A DNA stretch of 64,000 nt from Paenibacillus hunanensis (GCF_014645615.1 NZ_BMMB01000001.1:310001-374000); one strand, 5' to 3'; shown: positions 31,301 to 42,446, counted from the stretch's first letter. Notes: generated by a model from the sequence alone, not told the origin. Program-made: numbers and translations.

Positions 31301-31663
31301 TTTAATATTGATAAAAACGGCAATATTAAGAAAAGTGCGACCAAGCGTGCGAGCACGGCTTATCGGATCGCAGGTACAGAGAAGGATCGTGTAGCGACGG
31401 CTACCGCTCGTTTTAGAACGATTCAGACAGGCAATCAGGCAGTAGGTCAGCCTGTGCTTACTCTGCCACAGGATAATCGACTGGATTATAAAATTCTATC
31501 CAGCAGTGATCCTCAGCTTGTCGACAATAGCGGTAAGCTACTCAAGCTACCTGCTTCATCGTATCGGATTGTACGCCTACAGCTGAAAATTAGCTCGATC
31601 CATGATCCATCTGCATCACAGACCGTATCTGCACTAATCAAAATTAAAGGCACAGGAAAATAA
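28370..31663 (+). CDS. Secreted subtilisin-like serine protease 2 (Vpr type)
   Basis: A 1,097-residue paralog of its neighbours. Signal peptide about residues 1-33. Propeptide with the conserved VNYRYNTVLNGMEMTLPANQIPALAKL block. Triad Asp218 (VVDTGID), His267 (HGTHVSG) and Ser659 (GTSMAAPH), all intact. PA insert about 455-590 (VKDKVVIVSRGGIGFTDKAENAAKHGARAVILF), and a long beta-rich C-terminus. It differs from subtilase 1 mainly in the propeptide and in a DVYG-containing loop before the PA domain. The start is TTG with AATGAGG upstream. Predicted extracellular endoprotease for protein scavenging. Substrate preference cannot be read from sequence. Confidence 0.93.
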   Translation: MRTGNMRNPFWIWSMVSVLAVSMIAGPSVAGAAAQGTAASPYIIQPADVKGQSVNLRTAQEHMISPDINTASSDPVSVIVQLTDQPAAVSLHDSKLEASKRIESEQLDPAADEQMVASQQNLILQQARNQSISYTVNYRYNTVLNGMEMTLPANQIPALAKLPEVKSIYQNKTYTTMPVQDRTATQATYDPTPLSLIGAPIAWQKGLTGKGVKVGVVDTGIDSDHPDLIGAYKGGYDSVDHDNDPYETPPVSVQDDVYKKGYPGSSHGTHVSGTIAGRAANQQGEVNQKGVAYGADLYVYRVMKRDPVTNEETGDSATIIDGIEHAVKDGMDVINLSIGSDADKDVNAPDSIAVNNAVLSGVTVVIANGNAAAPGSYYYSMGEPATSQLAIAVGASSVPFSQYVATVHADVYGTADHATPVTGDVYGSSKPAKSASTVSSDVYDTNVNQDYALQMLAWKTHQEDFASIIGKAPVQGIYVGLGSETDYEGKDVKDKVVIVSRGGIGFTDKAENAAKHGARAVILFNGNADPSHPGKADLSKSISGRDSYIGGAAFMGDGFTYVPTFDMKGAEGRALIRASLAQGGQPITFTFDTKYPKQDVSGDHIASFSSRGPNQDGVLGVKPDLVAPGVTIRSTVPAYGKYIKDANYADAYKRESGTSMAAPHVAGMAALLKQEHPDWTPFDIRAALANTSESLVDESGQRYDVYSQGAGRADVGAAVNTPALLETVDDITILDKDFNRKTVTNYNPSAAFGVMQPDGKPHEQPLQLKNTSGSSVIYHASVSMHPSVTSDPSAPVATPDVKAIQAVLQGLDANGTITAAANSAVSFNLEVTPSTSAAEGVYEGEVDLTAEGYPALHLPFSLHIGKDQPDTGLGIQQVEVNHPAVRLDGKQDSADVTFRLLSNNVNALELDAVTLDGQYAGTLVQTIKQPTATASPAFAAGYYRLTGLDNIVTYFGDDGTGETRVLQPGTYSLQLNAFNIDKNGNIKKSATKRASTAYRIAGTEKDRVATATARFRTIQTGNQAVGQPVLTLPQDNRLDYKILSSSDPQLVDNSGKLLKLPASSYRIVRLQLKISSIHDPSASQTVSALIKIKGTGK

Positions 31664-31760
31664 AATATTCTAATCATCAATTAACTAATTCACAATTCAT
31701 TAACTAACTGATTGCGAGAGTCGTACAGCCAGCGACTATTACATGAATAACAATAGTTCT

Positions 31761-31816
31761 ACCCTTTGAGGGAGTGCACAGGTCGTTGAGTGTGCTCCTT
31801 TCAAAGGGTGTTTTTA
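31761..31816 (+). terminator. Terminator of subtilase 2
   Basis: ACCCTTTGA-GGGAGTGCAC pairs with GTGTGCTCC-TTTCAAAGGGT, followed by GTTTTTAT. Its outer stem matches the terminator after subtilase 1, consistent with duplication of whole units. Confidence 0.85.
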
Positions 31817-32137
31817 TATGCTTATATTTTTATAATAGTTCTCAATTCCCAGGTTGTTGCATAGATATGCTAAATCGAATTTCAATGCATGCTTCTAAAG
31901 TCGCTTTTACGAGAAAAATCAAGTTTGCCAAAAATAAATATTAGCTATAAAAATTACTTTCACTGGATAAATACAGGTGATTTTTAACTGATTTTAGATG
32001 TTTGATAAAAATCAGTTTTCGTTAAATAAGTATCGCAAAAAAAATATAATCTATGAAAAAAGTCTCTATTCAGTCATTTAGCAACGGTGATAGTATAGCA
32101 CTGCTTTACTACAAACATATGGAATGAGGGAGAGAAC
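31817..32137 (+). promoter_or_regulatory. Leader and promoter region of subtilase 3
   Basis: A gene-free spacer. TTGATA (32002-32007) followed by an AT-rich TAAATAAG-type -10 region mirrors the subtilase 2 promoter. CTGATTTT...AAAAATCAG (about 31988-32014) can form a hairpin overlapping the -35 box. The last 60 nt resemble the subtilase 2 leader. Confidence 0.5.
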
Positions 32138-35100
32138 TTGAACACAGGGAGTAAGCGAAATCGATTGTGGATGTGGTCTGTTATAACTATGCTGACGGTT
32201 AGCATAGTGGGTGACCCCTTTGTTGCCTCTGCTGCTTCGCAGGGTACAGCGCAATCGCCTTATATGATCCAGCAAGGCAATATCGCTACCATGTCTGGAG
32301 CGATTCAACAGCAGGAGCATCTGATTTCACCGGATATTGACACTTCCTCTAGCCATCCTGTCTCCGTTATCGTGCAAATGACGGATCAACCGGTAGCGGT
32401 TCAGCTACAGGATCAGACGACGAAGGCGAATCAACTGAATTCTCTGGCAGGTAGCGAATTGACAGCCACCCAGAATACGGTTGCCTCGCAGCAAAATACG
32501 ATTCTACAGCAGGCGAGTAGTCAGAACATTTCGTATAAAGTGAATTATCGCTACAATACCGTACTGAATGGTGTAGAGATGACACTACCAGCGAATCAAA
32601 TTCCGAAGCTTGCCAAGCTATCAGGTATCAAATCCATTTCTAAAAATAAAACGTATACGACATTGCCTGTGCCTCAATCAGCTGCTACTGCAACGAGTAC
32701 AACGTATGATGGCGTACCTTTATCCATTCTTGGTGTACAGGACGCATGGGCAAAAGGCTTAACTGGAAAAGGCGTTCGCATCGGTGTGCTGGATAGCGGA
32801 ATTGATTATGATCACCCTGATCTCAAGCAAGCGTATAAGGGTGGTTACGATTCAGTCGATCATGATCGCGATCCGTATGAGAATCCACCTGTCTCTGCTA
32901 CAGATGATGTATACGGCACAGGCTATGCAGGGAGCTGGCATGGAACGCATGTATCCGGCACAATTGCCGGACGCGCTGCGAATACGACAAGTGATGTCGT
33001 ACAAAAAGGTGTAGCTTATGGCGCAGATCTGTACGTATACCGCGTCATGAGGCGTGATCCTGATACGAATGCAGATACAGGTGATACAGCAACGATCATC
33101 GATGGTATCGAGCACGCGGTCAAGGATCATATGGATATTATTAATATGTCTATCGGTACGGATGAAGATAAAGATATCAACGCGCCGGAAACGATTGCTG
33201 TTAACAACGCAGTATTGAGTGGAACAACTGTTGTTATTGCAAGTGGTAATGCTGCTGCACCGGGATCGTACTATTATTCACTAGGTGAGCCAGCAACATC
33301 GCCGCTGGCAATTACCGTAGGTGCTTCGACTGTGCCTGTTACGTACTATAGCGCGACTGTCAAAGCTGATGTGTATGGTACAGGAACAGCAGCTACTCGT
33401 GTTATAGACGATACGTATGGGACAGGCACACCAGCTGATACCACAGGCAGCACCAAACAGTCCAATAATGTCAACCATGCCTATGATCTGCATCTGCTTG
33501 CCTGGAAGACTGCTCATGAGCAGTTCGCTTCCGTCCTTGGCACGAAGCCACTGCAAGGAGTATATGTTGGCTTAGGGGATGAATCCGATTATAGTGGTAA
33601 AAATGTAAATGGTAAGGTCGTGCTTGCTTCTCGTGGGGGCATTACATTTGTACAAAAGATTGCGAATGCGAAGGAGCATGGTGCTGTAGCCTTAATTCTT
33701 TTCAATGGTAATCAAAATGCTACAGATTCCAGTAAAGCCGACCTGACAGCAAGTATTAGTGGTCGTGATGGATATATTGGCTATAACGCTTTTTTACGGG
33801 ATAGCTTTGACTATATTCCAACCTTTGATATGAAGGGTGCAGATGGTCGTGCGCTTGCTCGGGCTGCACTACAGCATGATGATCAGCCGGTCACCTTTAC
33901 CTTTGGAGCGGATTATCCAGCGCAAAATGTGCCAGGTGATCATCTGATCTCCTATAGCTCACGCGGTCCGAATCTGGATGGAGGACTGAACATCAAGCCA
34001 GATCTGGTTGCACCGGGCTTGTCGATTCGTTCCACCTTCCCAGCGTACGGAAAATATATTAAGAATGCCAATTATGCAGATGCGTATGCTCGTGAGAGTG
34101 GTACGAGTATGGCAACGCCGCATGTAACCGGGATGGCAGCCCTGCTCAAGCAAGAGCATCCAGACTGGACACCATTCGATATTCGAGCAGCACTTGCGAA
34201 TACTTCGGTACCGTTAGTAGATGAATCGGGACAGCAATATGATGTGTACTCGCAGGGATCTGGACGAGCGGATATCGGCGCTGCTATGAATACGCCAGCA
34301 GTACTGGAAGCTGTACAGGATATTACGATTCTGGATAAAAAGCTGAACCTGAAAGCTGTCACCAACTATAATCCATCTGCCTCACTGGGTGTGATGGAGG
34401 GGGATGGTAAGTCACACGATCAGGTGCTCCAGTTGAAAAACATTTCTGGCACAGCGGTCACGTATCACGCCAAAGTCAATCTGCATCCATCCGTCACATC
34501 TGATCCAGCTGCATCGGTGACTACGCCCGATGTAAACGATATTCAAGCGGTGCTTCAAGGTGTTGGTGCAGATGGAAGCATTAAAGCGAATCCGAATCAG
34601 GCGACTTCGTTCACCCTTTCGGTAACCCCGTCCACATCAGCAAAGGATGGAGTGTATGAAGGGGATGTGCAGCTAACCGCAGACGGCTACCCAGCCCTTC
34701 ATCTGCCGTTCGTGCTTCATATCGGTAAGGATCAGCCTGATACGGGCTTAGGAATTCAGCAGGTAACCATCGATCATCCAATCGTGCGCTTGAATGGCAA
34801 GGAGGATGCAGCAGCACTGACCTTCCGTTTGATGCCAGATCATATCAATGCACTGGAGCTGGACGCATATACGATCAATGGTGATTATGTTGGTACACTG
34901 GTACAGCAGATCAAGTCGTCACCGGACACATTCAGTCCAGGCTATTACACGCTGAGTGGACTGGATAATATCGTGAATTTCCTAGGTGATGATGGTAGCT
35001 CACAGCTTCAGATTTTACAGCCAGGTACCTATCAGCTTCGTCTGAATGCATACCATCTCGATGAGAATGGCAATGTAGTACAGAGCGATACGAAGATCGC

Positions 35101-35410
35101 CAATAGCATCTATCGTATCGCAGGCACAGAGCAGAATCGTGTACAGGCTGCGGCTGATGCATTTCATAAGGTAATCACAGGCAACTCGGTTGTAGGGCAA
35201 GCTGTGCTGACTTTACCGCAAAGTGATCGTCTCCATTACAACATATTGTCCAGCAGTGATCCTGAGTACGTCGATAATACGGGCAAGCTGTTAAAATTAC
35301 CGCAGTCCTCGCACCGAATTGTGCGTCTACAGCTACAAATCAGCTCGATCAATGATCCTTCTGCAACAACTACAATCACCGTGTCCGTCAAGATTCAACG
35401 TCAAAAGTAA
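32138..35410 (+). CDS. Secreted subtilisin-like serine protease 3 (Vpr type)
   Basis: A 1,090-residue third paralog. Signal peptide about residues 1-33 (VASAAS). I9-type propeptide with VNYRYNTVLNGVEMTLPANQIPKLAKL. Triad Asp219 (VLDSGID), His268 (SWHGTHVSG) and Ser657 (GTSMATPH). PA insert about 460-590 (VNGKVVLASRGGITFVQKIANAKEHGAVALILF). The same C-terminal beta domains, ending in SSINDPSATTTITVSVKIQ. TTG start after AATGAGGGAG. It is more similar to subtilase 2 than to 1 in leader, promoter and several loops, suggesting a more recent duplication. All key catalytic residues are present, so it is not a pseudogene. Confidence 0.93.
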   Translation: MNTGSKRNRLWMWSVITMLTVSIVGDPFVASAASQGTAQSPYMIQQGNIATMSGAIQQQEHLISPDIDTSSSHPVSVIVQMTDQPVAVQLQDQTTKANQLNSLAGSELTATQNTVASQQNTILQQASSQNISYKVNYRYNTVLNGVEMTLPANQIPKLAKLSGIKSISKNKTYTTLPVPQSAATATSTTYDGVPLSILGVQDAWAKGLTGKGVRIGVLDSGIDYDHPDLKQAYKGGYDSVDHDRDPYENPPVSATDDVYGTGYAGSWHGTHVSGTIAGRAANTTSDVVQKGVAYGADLYVYRVMRRDPDTNADTGDTATIIDGIEHAVKDHMDIINMSIGTDEDKDINAPETIAVNNAVLSGTTVVIASGNAAAPGSYYYSLGEPATSPLAITVGASTVPVTYYSATVKADVYGTGTAATRVIDDTYGTGTPADTTGSTKQSNNVNHAYDLHLLAWKTAHEQFASVLGTKPLQGVYVGLGDESDYSGKNVNGKVVLASRGGITFVQKIANAKEHGAVALILFNGNQNATDSSKADLTASISGRDGYIGYNAFLRDSFDYIPTFDMKGADGRALARAALQHDDQPVTFTFGADYPAQNVPGDHLISYSSRGPNLDGGLNIKPDLVAPGLSIRSTFPAYGKYIKNANYADAYARESGTSMATPHVTGMAALLKQEHPDWTPFDIRAALANTSVPLVDESGQQYDVYSQGSGRADIGAAMNTPAVLEAVQDITILDKKLNLKAVTNYNPSASLGVMEGDGKSHDQVLQLKNISGTAVTYHAKVNLHPSVTSDPAASVTTPDVNDIQAVLQGVGADGSIKANPNQATSFTLSVTPSTSAKDGVYEGDVQLTADGYPALHLPFVLHIGKDQPDTGLGIQQVTIDHPIVRLNGKEDAAALTFRLMPDHINALELDAYTINGDYVGTLVQQIKSSPDTFSPGYYTLSGLDNIVNFLGDDGSSQLQILQPGTYQLRLNAYHLDENGNVVQSDTKIANSIYRIAGTEQNRVQAAADAFHKVITGNSVVGQAVLTLPQSDRLHYNILSSSDPEYVDNTGKLLKLPQSSHRIVRLQLQISSINDPSATTTITVSVKIQRQK

Positions 35411-35564
35411 GGCTTGATGCGATGTAGATATAAATGTAAATACAGACACAGATATAGCTTATTTGTCTGAAAGATTTCTTTTAAAATAGAAGAGTAAAGT
35501 AAAAGAACTGCTTCTCCATGTAGAAATATCAGCTAGAGCATAGGAGCATCAGTCACAGTCAATG

Positions 35565-35610
35565 CAAAGAGACATCCGCCTTAGTGGAAGGAGGATGTCT
35601 CTTTGTTATG
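35565..35610. terminator. Terminator between subtilase 3 and the convergent gene
   Basis: A perfect 13-bp stem CAAAGAGACATCC / GGATGTCTCTTTG (35565-35577 and 35593-35605). It probably serves both convergent transcripts. Confidence 0.75.
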
Positions 35611-35693
35611 ATTGGTCAGATAAATCGTATGACCTGAAATGAATACTACAGCCTGAAATGAATGCTATAACCTCAAATGAAGCGTATCATCGA

Positions 35694-36224
35694 TCAGCTA
35701 CTTTGCTTCACGCCAAGCTGACTGTACAAAAGAGCCTGCTGTCGTAGCGCTTCCGCATATTTCTCATGATCGGCCTGCTGTAAAATAAAGGTCAGATCAT
35801 CATGGAAATCCTGCACCATATAGCCTTCTGGCAAATCCTCGAACAGGCTATGGAAATCAACCTCAGGTAAGGTCTGCTCACCCTGCGCACAGCGCGCCAT
35901 CCAATCGATCCAATCCGAGACAGCAAGAATGCCGCTCATGCACAGATCTTCCTGCAAGCTAATACTATCCTGTAGCTGCTCATACGCTTCCGGCTCGCTA
36001 TAGCGCTGAAAGGCTTTGATCACAATCGTATAAAGGGCATCTGCCGCTACAGCAACCTCACCTGTTAAAGGGGCTTCCAGCTGCTCATGGAAATCCTCTA
36101 ACTTTAAATGTCCGCCCTCATCGTACAACAGCGGCACAACCGAGCATTGATGCAAAATATCAATGAGTGTATCTTCTGGTAATATTCCTTCTGCAAACCA
36201 TTGTTCCAGTTTATGTGGTGACAT
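35694..36224 (-). CDS. Hypothetical acidic protein, 176 aa
   Basis: I do not recognise the family. The 176-residue product is acidic, leucine-rich and predicted mostly helical, without signal peptide or membrane segment. Notable stretches are LEQWFAEGILPEDTLIDILHQ, DWIDWMARCAQGEQ and LPEGYMVQDFHDDLTFILQQADHEKYAEALRQQALLY. I chose the ATG at 36224 (MSPHKLEQWF) because CCGGAGG sits 7 nt upstream; an ATG at 36287 has no ribosome site. It may share a transcript with the Cys-rich gene upstream on the same strand (about 140 nt apart). The clean ribosome site supports a real gene. Confidence 0.65.
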   Translation of the reverse strand: MSPHKLEQWFAEGILPEDTLIDILHQCSVVPLLYDEGGHLKLEDFHEQLEAPLTGEVAVAADALYTIVIKAFQRYSEPEAYEQLQDSISLQEDLCMSGILAVSDWIDWMARCAQGEQTLPEVDFHSLFEDLPEGYMVQDFHDDLTFILQQADHEKYAEALRQQALLYSQLGVKQSS

Positions 36225-36367
36225 CGTTATCCTCCGGTTTCGATTCTTAGCAGCGTTGATGCTGCATCCGTCATACTGGATCAACATCCATATGACCCGT
36301 AACGATTATACACCACATGCTGAGACGATGTCCGCTGTTTGCACCATTTATACCTAGATAGTAGCAG

Positions 36368-36670
36368 TTACTGCTCCCACTGAGATCTGGTAGGTGAAGG
36401 ACAATAGCTTGCCTGTAAACGCGTACGAATATGCACCAGACAGCCACAATGCTTGCAGGTAGTGCCGAATTGCAGAGAGGGGCACGCCATACAGCGCTGG
36501 AAGCGCTCCTGCTGGACAGCTTCGGATGCAAGCTCATTAGCCTGCTTACCAGCAATAGCAAGCTGTACGAGATGATTAATCTTTTCCTCGGATAGCACGG
36601 GACTGCGATTGCAGCCTTTACAGCCTTGATTCGTATCCGAATGAACCTGCATAGGACGAATTGCGCTCAT
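36368..36670 (-). CDS. Cys-rich zinc-site protein (DUF6171-like)
   Basis: A 100-residue cytosolic protein with seven to eight cysteines in zinc-site spacing: CKGCNRS near residue 17, CMACPSL near 60, then TCKHCGCLVHIRTRL and a late C-P-S-P. A helical stretch (SEEKINHLVQLAIAGKQANELASEAVQQERFQRC) separates the Cys pairs. It matches my recollection of the uncharacterised DUF6171 family of Bacilli. The ATG follows AAAGGGGG. Zinc binding is likely, but the function is unknown. About 237 nt without recognisable features separate it from the GH51 gene upstream. Confidence 0.7.
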   Translation of the reverse strand: MSAIRPMQVHSDTNQGCKGCNRSPVLSEEKINHLVQLAIAGKQANELASEAVQQERFQRCMACPSLQFGTTCKHCGCLVHIRTRLQASYCPSPTRSQWEQ

Positions 36671-36907
36671 TGCTCATCCCCCTTTCTGCAACTGAATATA
36701 CCGCATATGATATACCGCATATGTTCATAAACGATAATCATATCTGGATTCCAAATAGGATCTACACGCATCGACTGCTTGCTACATCTCATAGGATATC
36801 GGGTCACTGCACATCCCATCGTCTTCCATAGCATCGTTCTATATTTCGTAGTTCTATTGGATGGACTGTATATTCGTCGATACGGTAGCAGAGTGTAGCA
36901 TGTACAA

Positions 36908-38386
36908 TTACGACAATGTAATACGTGCCACCGAAGCAGCAGGAAGCTCGAAGCTCAGTACACCTTCTGCTGACAGCGTTACGCTCAGCTCGGTTGGAGC
37001 TACACGCTCTGGCTGTTCAAATGTGTTGTGTGCATCCAGTGCATCGCCTGCCAGTACGATACCTGTAGCTGTATACGAGCCGCCTTCGATCTGACAGCTG
37101 AAGCTTTCGGATTCGTCATGACTCAGGTTACATACGGTAATGTGTACCTGACCCTGAGCATCCTTCGATGCAGCCGCACTAATTTTTGGAATCGATTGTG
37201 CGCCCATCACGTATTCCGGGCTTTCCCATTGCAGGTCAAGACGCTCGCTATCCTGATGCACCTGATACATATTGAATACATGGTACGTTGGCGTGAGCAG
37301 CATACGATCGCCCTCTGTCAATACCATTGCTTGCAGTACGTTTACCATTTGAGCGATATTTGCCATTTTGATTCGATCTGCATATTTATAGAACAGGTTC
37401 AGGTTCACTCCGGCTACGACAGCATCGCGTACTGTATTTTGCTGGAACAGGAAGCCCGGATTGGTGCCTGGCTCCACATCCGTCCAGATGCCCCACTCGT
37501 CAATGATCATACCGACCTTTTTCTCTGGATCGTATTTATCCATAATTTTGGAATGCTTCACGATCAGCTCTTCCATAAACAATGTATTTTTCAATGTGCG
37601 GAACCATTCTTCAGCAGCAAAGCCCGTAGCAGGCCCTTTAACCGGGAAAAATTCGCCCGATGGAATCGTGTAATAATGCAGACTCAGACCATTCATCAGA
37701 TGACCCGCTTCACGCATCAGCACTTCGGTCCATTTGTAGTCGTCTGTATTTGCACCACAGGCGATTTTGTACACCTGATTGTCGCCATAGTTACGCACAT
37801 ATGTTGCATAATGACGGTACAGATCCGCGTAGTATTCGGGACGCATGTTACCGCCACAGCCCCAGTTTTCATTACCTACACCAAAGTACGTCAGCTTCCA
37901 CGGCTCATCGCGACCATTTTGACGACGCCAATCTGCCATTGGAGACGTACCGTCCTGCGTCATATATTCGACCCATTGCTGCATCTCGTGTACCGTACCG
38001 CTACCTACGTTACCACTGATGTATGGCTCTGTATCCAGCAGCTCACATAGACGCAAAAATTCATGCGTACCAAAGTGGTTATTTTCCTCCACGCCGCCCC
38101 AGTGACTATTCACCATACGTGCGCGTTCCTCTGGCTTACCTACGCCATCTTTCCAGTGGTATTCATCCGCAAAGCAGCCACCCGGCCAGCGAAGCACGGG
38201 AATGTTCAGCTCACGCAGCGCTTCCAGTACATCATTACGGATACCGTCTGTATTCGGGATCGGCGAATCCGTGCCAACCCACATGCCTTCATAAATACAA
38301 CGACCCAGATGCTCAGCAAATTGTCCATGCAGATGACGGCTTAATGTTCCGGTCGTTACAGTTGTGTTCACATTCATGTTAATCAT
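36908..38386 (-). CDS. Alpha-N-arabinofuranosidase, GH51 (enzyme 1)
   Basis: A 492-residue intracellular glycoside hydrolase without a signal peptide. The (beta/alpha)8 barrel carries [34 protein letters not shown], the acid/base glutamate Glu173 in [12 protein letters not shown] and the nucleophile Glu297 in IIDEWGIW. The C-terminal 130 residues form the usual GH51 beta domain. It removes terminal arabinofuranose from arabino-oligosaccharides imported from hemicellulose or pectin. Divergently transcribed from the ArsR-like regulator next door, which probably controls it. The second GH51 in this locus is clearly different in sequence, suggesting different linkage preference. No transporter gene is present nearby. 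Confidence 0.94.
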   Translation of the reverse strand: MINMNVNTTVTTGTLSRHLHGQFAEHLGRCIYEGMWVGTDSPIPNTDGIRNDVLEALRELNIPVLRWPGGCFADEYHWKDGVGKPEERARMVNSHWGGVEENNHFGTHEFLRLCELLDTEPYISGNVGSGTVHEMQQWVEYMTQDGTSPMADWRRQNGRDEPWKLTYFGVGNENWGCGGNMRPEYYADLYRHYATYVRNYGDNQVYKIACGANTDDYKWTEVLMREAGHLMNGLSLHYYTIPSGEFFPVKGPATGFAAEEWFRTLKNTLFMEELIVKHSKIMDKYDPEKKVGMIIDEWGIWTDVEPGTNPGFLFQQNTVRDAVVAGVNLNLFYKYADRIKMANIAQMVNVLQAMVLTEGDRMLLTPTYHVFNMYQVHQDSERLDLQWESPEYVMGAQSIPKISAAASKDAQGQVHITVCNLSHDESESFSCQIEGGSYTATGIVLAGDALDAHNTFEQPERVAPTELSVTLSAEGVLSFELPAASVARITLS

Positions 38387-38549
38387 AGTAAAATGCCTCC
38401 TTTGGTAGTAAAAGCTAGGTTAATGCTTGAATTAGCCTGATCTCATAACGATATTTTCAAAATTCAACGGGAAACGTTTGTATTTTTGTTAACCTAAGGA
38501 TATAGTGAAAAGATAAATAAAAACGTTACACACTCGCTAATGGAGGAGC
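38387..38549. promoter_or_regulatory. Divergent control region with two AACGTT-containing sites
   Basis: GGGAAACGTTTGTA (38469-38482) resembles a catabolite-responsive element with two mismatches. A second AAAACGTTAC lies about 45 nt further on, just before the regulator's ribosome site. CcpA or the adjacent regulator could bind here; neither is proven. Confidence 0.4.
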
Positions 38550-38555
38550 TTGCCC

Positions 38556-39521
38556 ATGAATCTGGATATTTCGGACAAATCATTACCTGTGTACGAAGCC
38601 CTTGCCAGCAGTGTACGGCACAAAATCATTCAACTGCTTGCTGATAAACCGATGAATATTCGCGAGCTAGCAGAAGCGGTTGGGCTGACCAGCGCCATCG
38701 TATCGATGCATGTTAAAAAGCTAGAAAAGGCAGCGATTATCTCGACTAACATGCAGCCCGGTAAAGGCGGCGTGCAGAAGGTATGCTATCTACAGGTAGA
38801 AGAAGCGAATATCGCTTTTCCTAACAAGGTAGAGCATGTGCGTCACTATCATGAAAGTGAGATTTCGATCGGACACTATACCGATCTGGCGGCAGAGCCA
38901 ACCTGTGGTCTGGCTTCAACCGAGAAGTTTATCGGTCAGGTCGATGATACACGCTACTTTTTCGATGCCGAGCGTTTTCAGGCGAAAATTCTATGGTTTA
39001 GCGAAGGCTTTATCGAGTATAAAATCCCGAATTTCCTGCTATCCACCGAAAATCCGCTGGAGCTGATCATGTCGATGGAGATTTCCTCGGAAGCTCCGAT
39101 GACCGATGATCGTTTCCCGTCGGATATCACCTTTTACCTGAATGATGTGAAGCTCGGTACATGGACAAGCCCAGGCGACTATGGCGACAAGCGCGGCAAG
39201 TACAATCCTGCATGGTGGCCGGAAATTATTAACCAGTACGGTCTGCTCAAGCACTTGCAGGTTACGCGTGAAGGCACCTTTATGGATGGAATTCAGCTGT
39301 CGGATGTGACGCTCGATCAAGTGAATGTACGGGATCGACAATGGACACTACGACTGGCTGTGGAATCCTCAGCTGAGCATGTTGGTGGCCTGACTCTGTT
39401 CGGACGTGGCTTTGGTAATTACAATCAGGATATTGTGTTCCGACTGTATTACGACAAGCGTGTGCGCCCAACGGCAACGCCAGTTGACCAGCCCAAGCAG
39501 GAGAAGCAAGAGCAGCACTAG
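38556..39521 (+). CDS. ArsR-type winged-helix regulator with large C-terminal sensor-like domain
   Basis: A 321-residue protein. Residues 1-85 are an ArsR/SmtB-like winged helix (YEALASSVRHKIIQLLADKPMNIRELAEAVGLTSAIVSMHVKKLEKAAII). No metal-binding cysteine pair is seen in the recognition helix, so metal sensing is unlikely. The remaining 230 residues look like beta-sandwich sheets rich in Trp/Tyr/Phe (DITFYLNDVKLGTWTSPGDYG, YNPAWWPEIINQYG, RQWTLRLAVES, DIVFRLYYDKR), a composition expected of a carbohydrate-binding sensor. ATG after GGAGGAG. Set between two arabinofuranosidase genes, it is the probable arabinose or arabino-oligosaccharide responsive regulator. Domain identity and ligand are inference. 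Confidence 0.8.
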   Translation: MNLDISDKSLPVYEALASSVRHKIIQLLADKPMNIRELAEAVGLTSAIVSMHVKKLEKAAIISTNMQPGKGGVQKVCYLQVEEANIAFPNKVEHVRHYHESEISIGHYTDLAAEPTCGLASTEKFIGQVDDTRYFFDAERFQAKILWFSEGFIEYKIPNFLLSTENPLELIMSMEISSEAPMTDDRFPSDITFYLNDVKLGTWTSPGDYGDKRGKYNPAWWPEIINQYGLLKHLQVTREGTFMDGIQLSDVTLDQVNVRDRQWTLRLAVESSAEHVGGLTLFGRGFGNYNQDIVFRLYYDKRVRPTATPVDQPKQEKQEQH

Positions 39522-39713
39522 AATAGTGAGATCCGGCTTCGTATGAAGGCTACGGATCGGCTCTACTCATTTTGATAACGCTTGCATATTATGCTGTAGC
39601 TTGTTGCCTTGAAGCCTACATAGACTACAGGGTATCCAATCCAGCTTATCGTCATCAGCATCCAATGCTTGTTTTATGGTTGAATCTATTTAAGTAGATA
39701 GATACAAGCAGCA
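39522..39713. other. Spacer downstream of the ArsR-like gene
   Basis: It holds one hairpin without a T-run (GATCCG...CGGATC, about 39531-39559) and no gene. Confidence 0.4.
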
Positions 39714-39751
39714 GGGAGGAAGTAATCGATCGATTGCTTCGCTCCCTTTTT
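39714..39751 (+). terminator. Terminator downstream of the ArsR-like gene
   Basis: GGGAG-GAAGTAATCG / CGATTGCTTC-GCTCCC (39714-39746), followed by TTTTT. It also separates the convergent second GH51 gene. Confidence 0.75.
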
Positions 39752-39896
39752 GCTTTGTATGAAGATCATGAATGGTCATATGGGCTGAGTACAAGGATGC
39801 CATGTATATCGATTACTCGGATATGATGGCTAGTCTGAAGAAACGGTTTTACGTATTGATATAGAAAATTGTACGGACGTATGGGAATGAGTATGT

Positions 39897-41846
<1,950 letters not shown>

Positions 41847-42446
41847 ATGCAATCTAAGGATGTATTTCCAGCGCGTGTGCGCGAAGTGATCGACTTGATT
41901 GAGCAGGGGGATGTATTAAGTGGAACCTATAAAGAGTCTGTTCCAATGGTAGATATAGCTACACAGACACCGAAGCATTACATAGAAATGAGTACGCCAG
42001 CGAATCTGTTTAACGATTTGCAGGAAGCGTTGCAATTTTATCAGGATGAAGATATAGAGCCGCCTTATTATCATTTGCCCGATATAACGGCAGAAGCATT
42101 AGGAGATATTCCAGCTGCGACTAGCGATGAGCAGAGAGCGCTAAATCGTGCGCTAATTGAATATGAGGAGGAGCATAATTTTTACGAGCTTATAAAGGAA
42201 AGAATTGCTCCGCTTGCTGCCAAACTACATATCGAGGACGAGGAAGCTAGTCTTGTGGCAGATATCATTAGCAGCGATCTGTACCATTGTGCCAAAGCCA
42301 GATTGTTGCTAGAGGAGCCACATCCATATTTTGAGCATATACTGAGTATTTATCGTAATCAGGGGATGCCTATTGGCTGGATTGGAAGCGAAGCACCGGA
42401 TGAAGGGGAATTCATTATCTATACGCGAACGTATAATGTGGAATAG
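41847..42446 (+). CDS. Hypothetical acidic protein, 199 aa
   Basis: An unrecognised 199-residue, strongly acidic cytosolic protein (many Glu/Asp, for example FYQDEDIEPPYYHLPDITAEALGDIP and EYEEEHNFYELIKERIAPL), probably helical. The C-terminal ends in VNE-like IYTRTYNVE after GWIGSEAPDEGEFIIY. No signal peptide, membrane segment or known catalytic motif is visible. ATG after AAAGGGTGGA. It stands alone between divergent and downstream spacers. The good ribosome site and the lack of any competing frame support the call. Confidence 0.65.
   Translation: MQSKDVFPARVREVIDLIEQGDVLSGTYKESVPMVDIATQTPKHYIEMSTPANLFNDLQEALQFYQDEDIEPPYYHLPDITAEALGDIPAATSDEQRALNRALIEYEEEHNFYELIKERIAPLAAKLHIEDEEASLVADIISSDLYHCAKARLLLEEPHPYFEHILSIYRNQGMPIGWIGSEAPDEGEFIIYTRTYNVE

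Noticed and set aside
37028..38050. 340-codon open frame opposite the first GH51 gene
   Set aside because: Same reason; the GH51 catalytic motifs fix the real strand.
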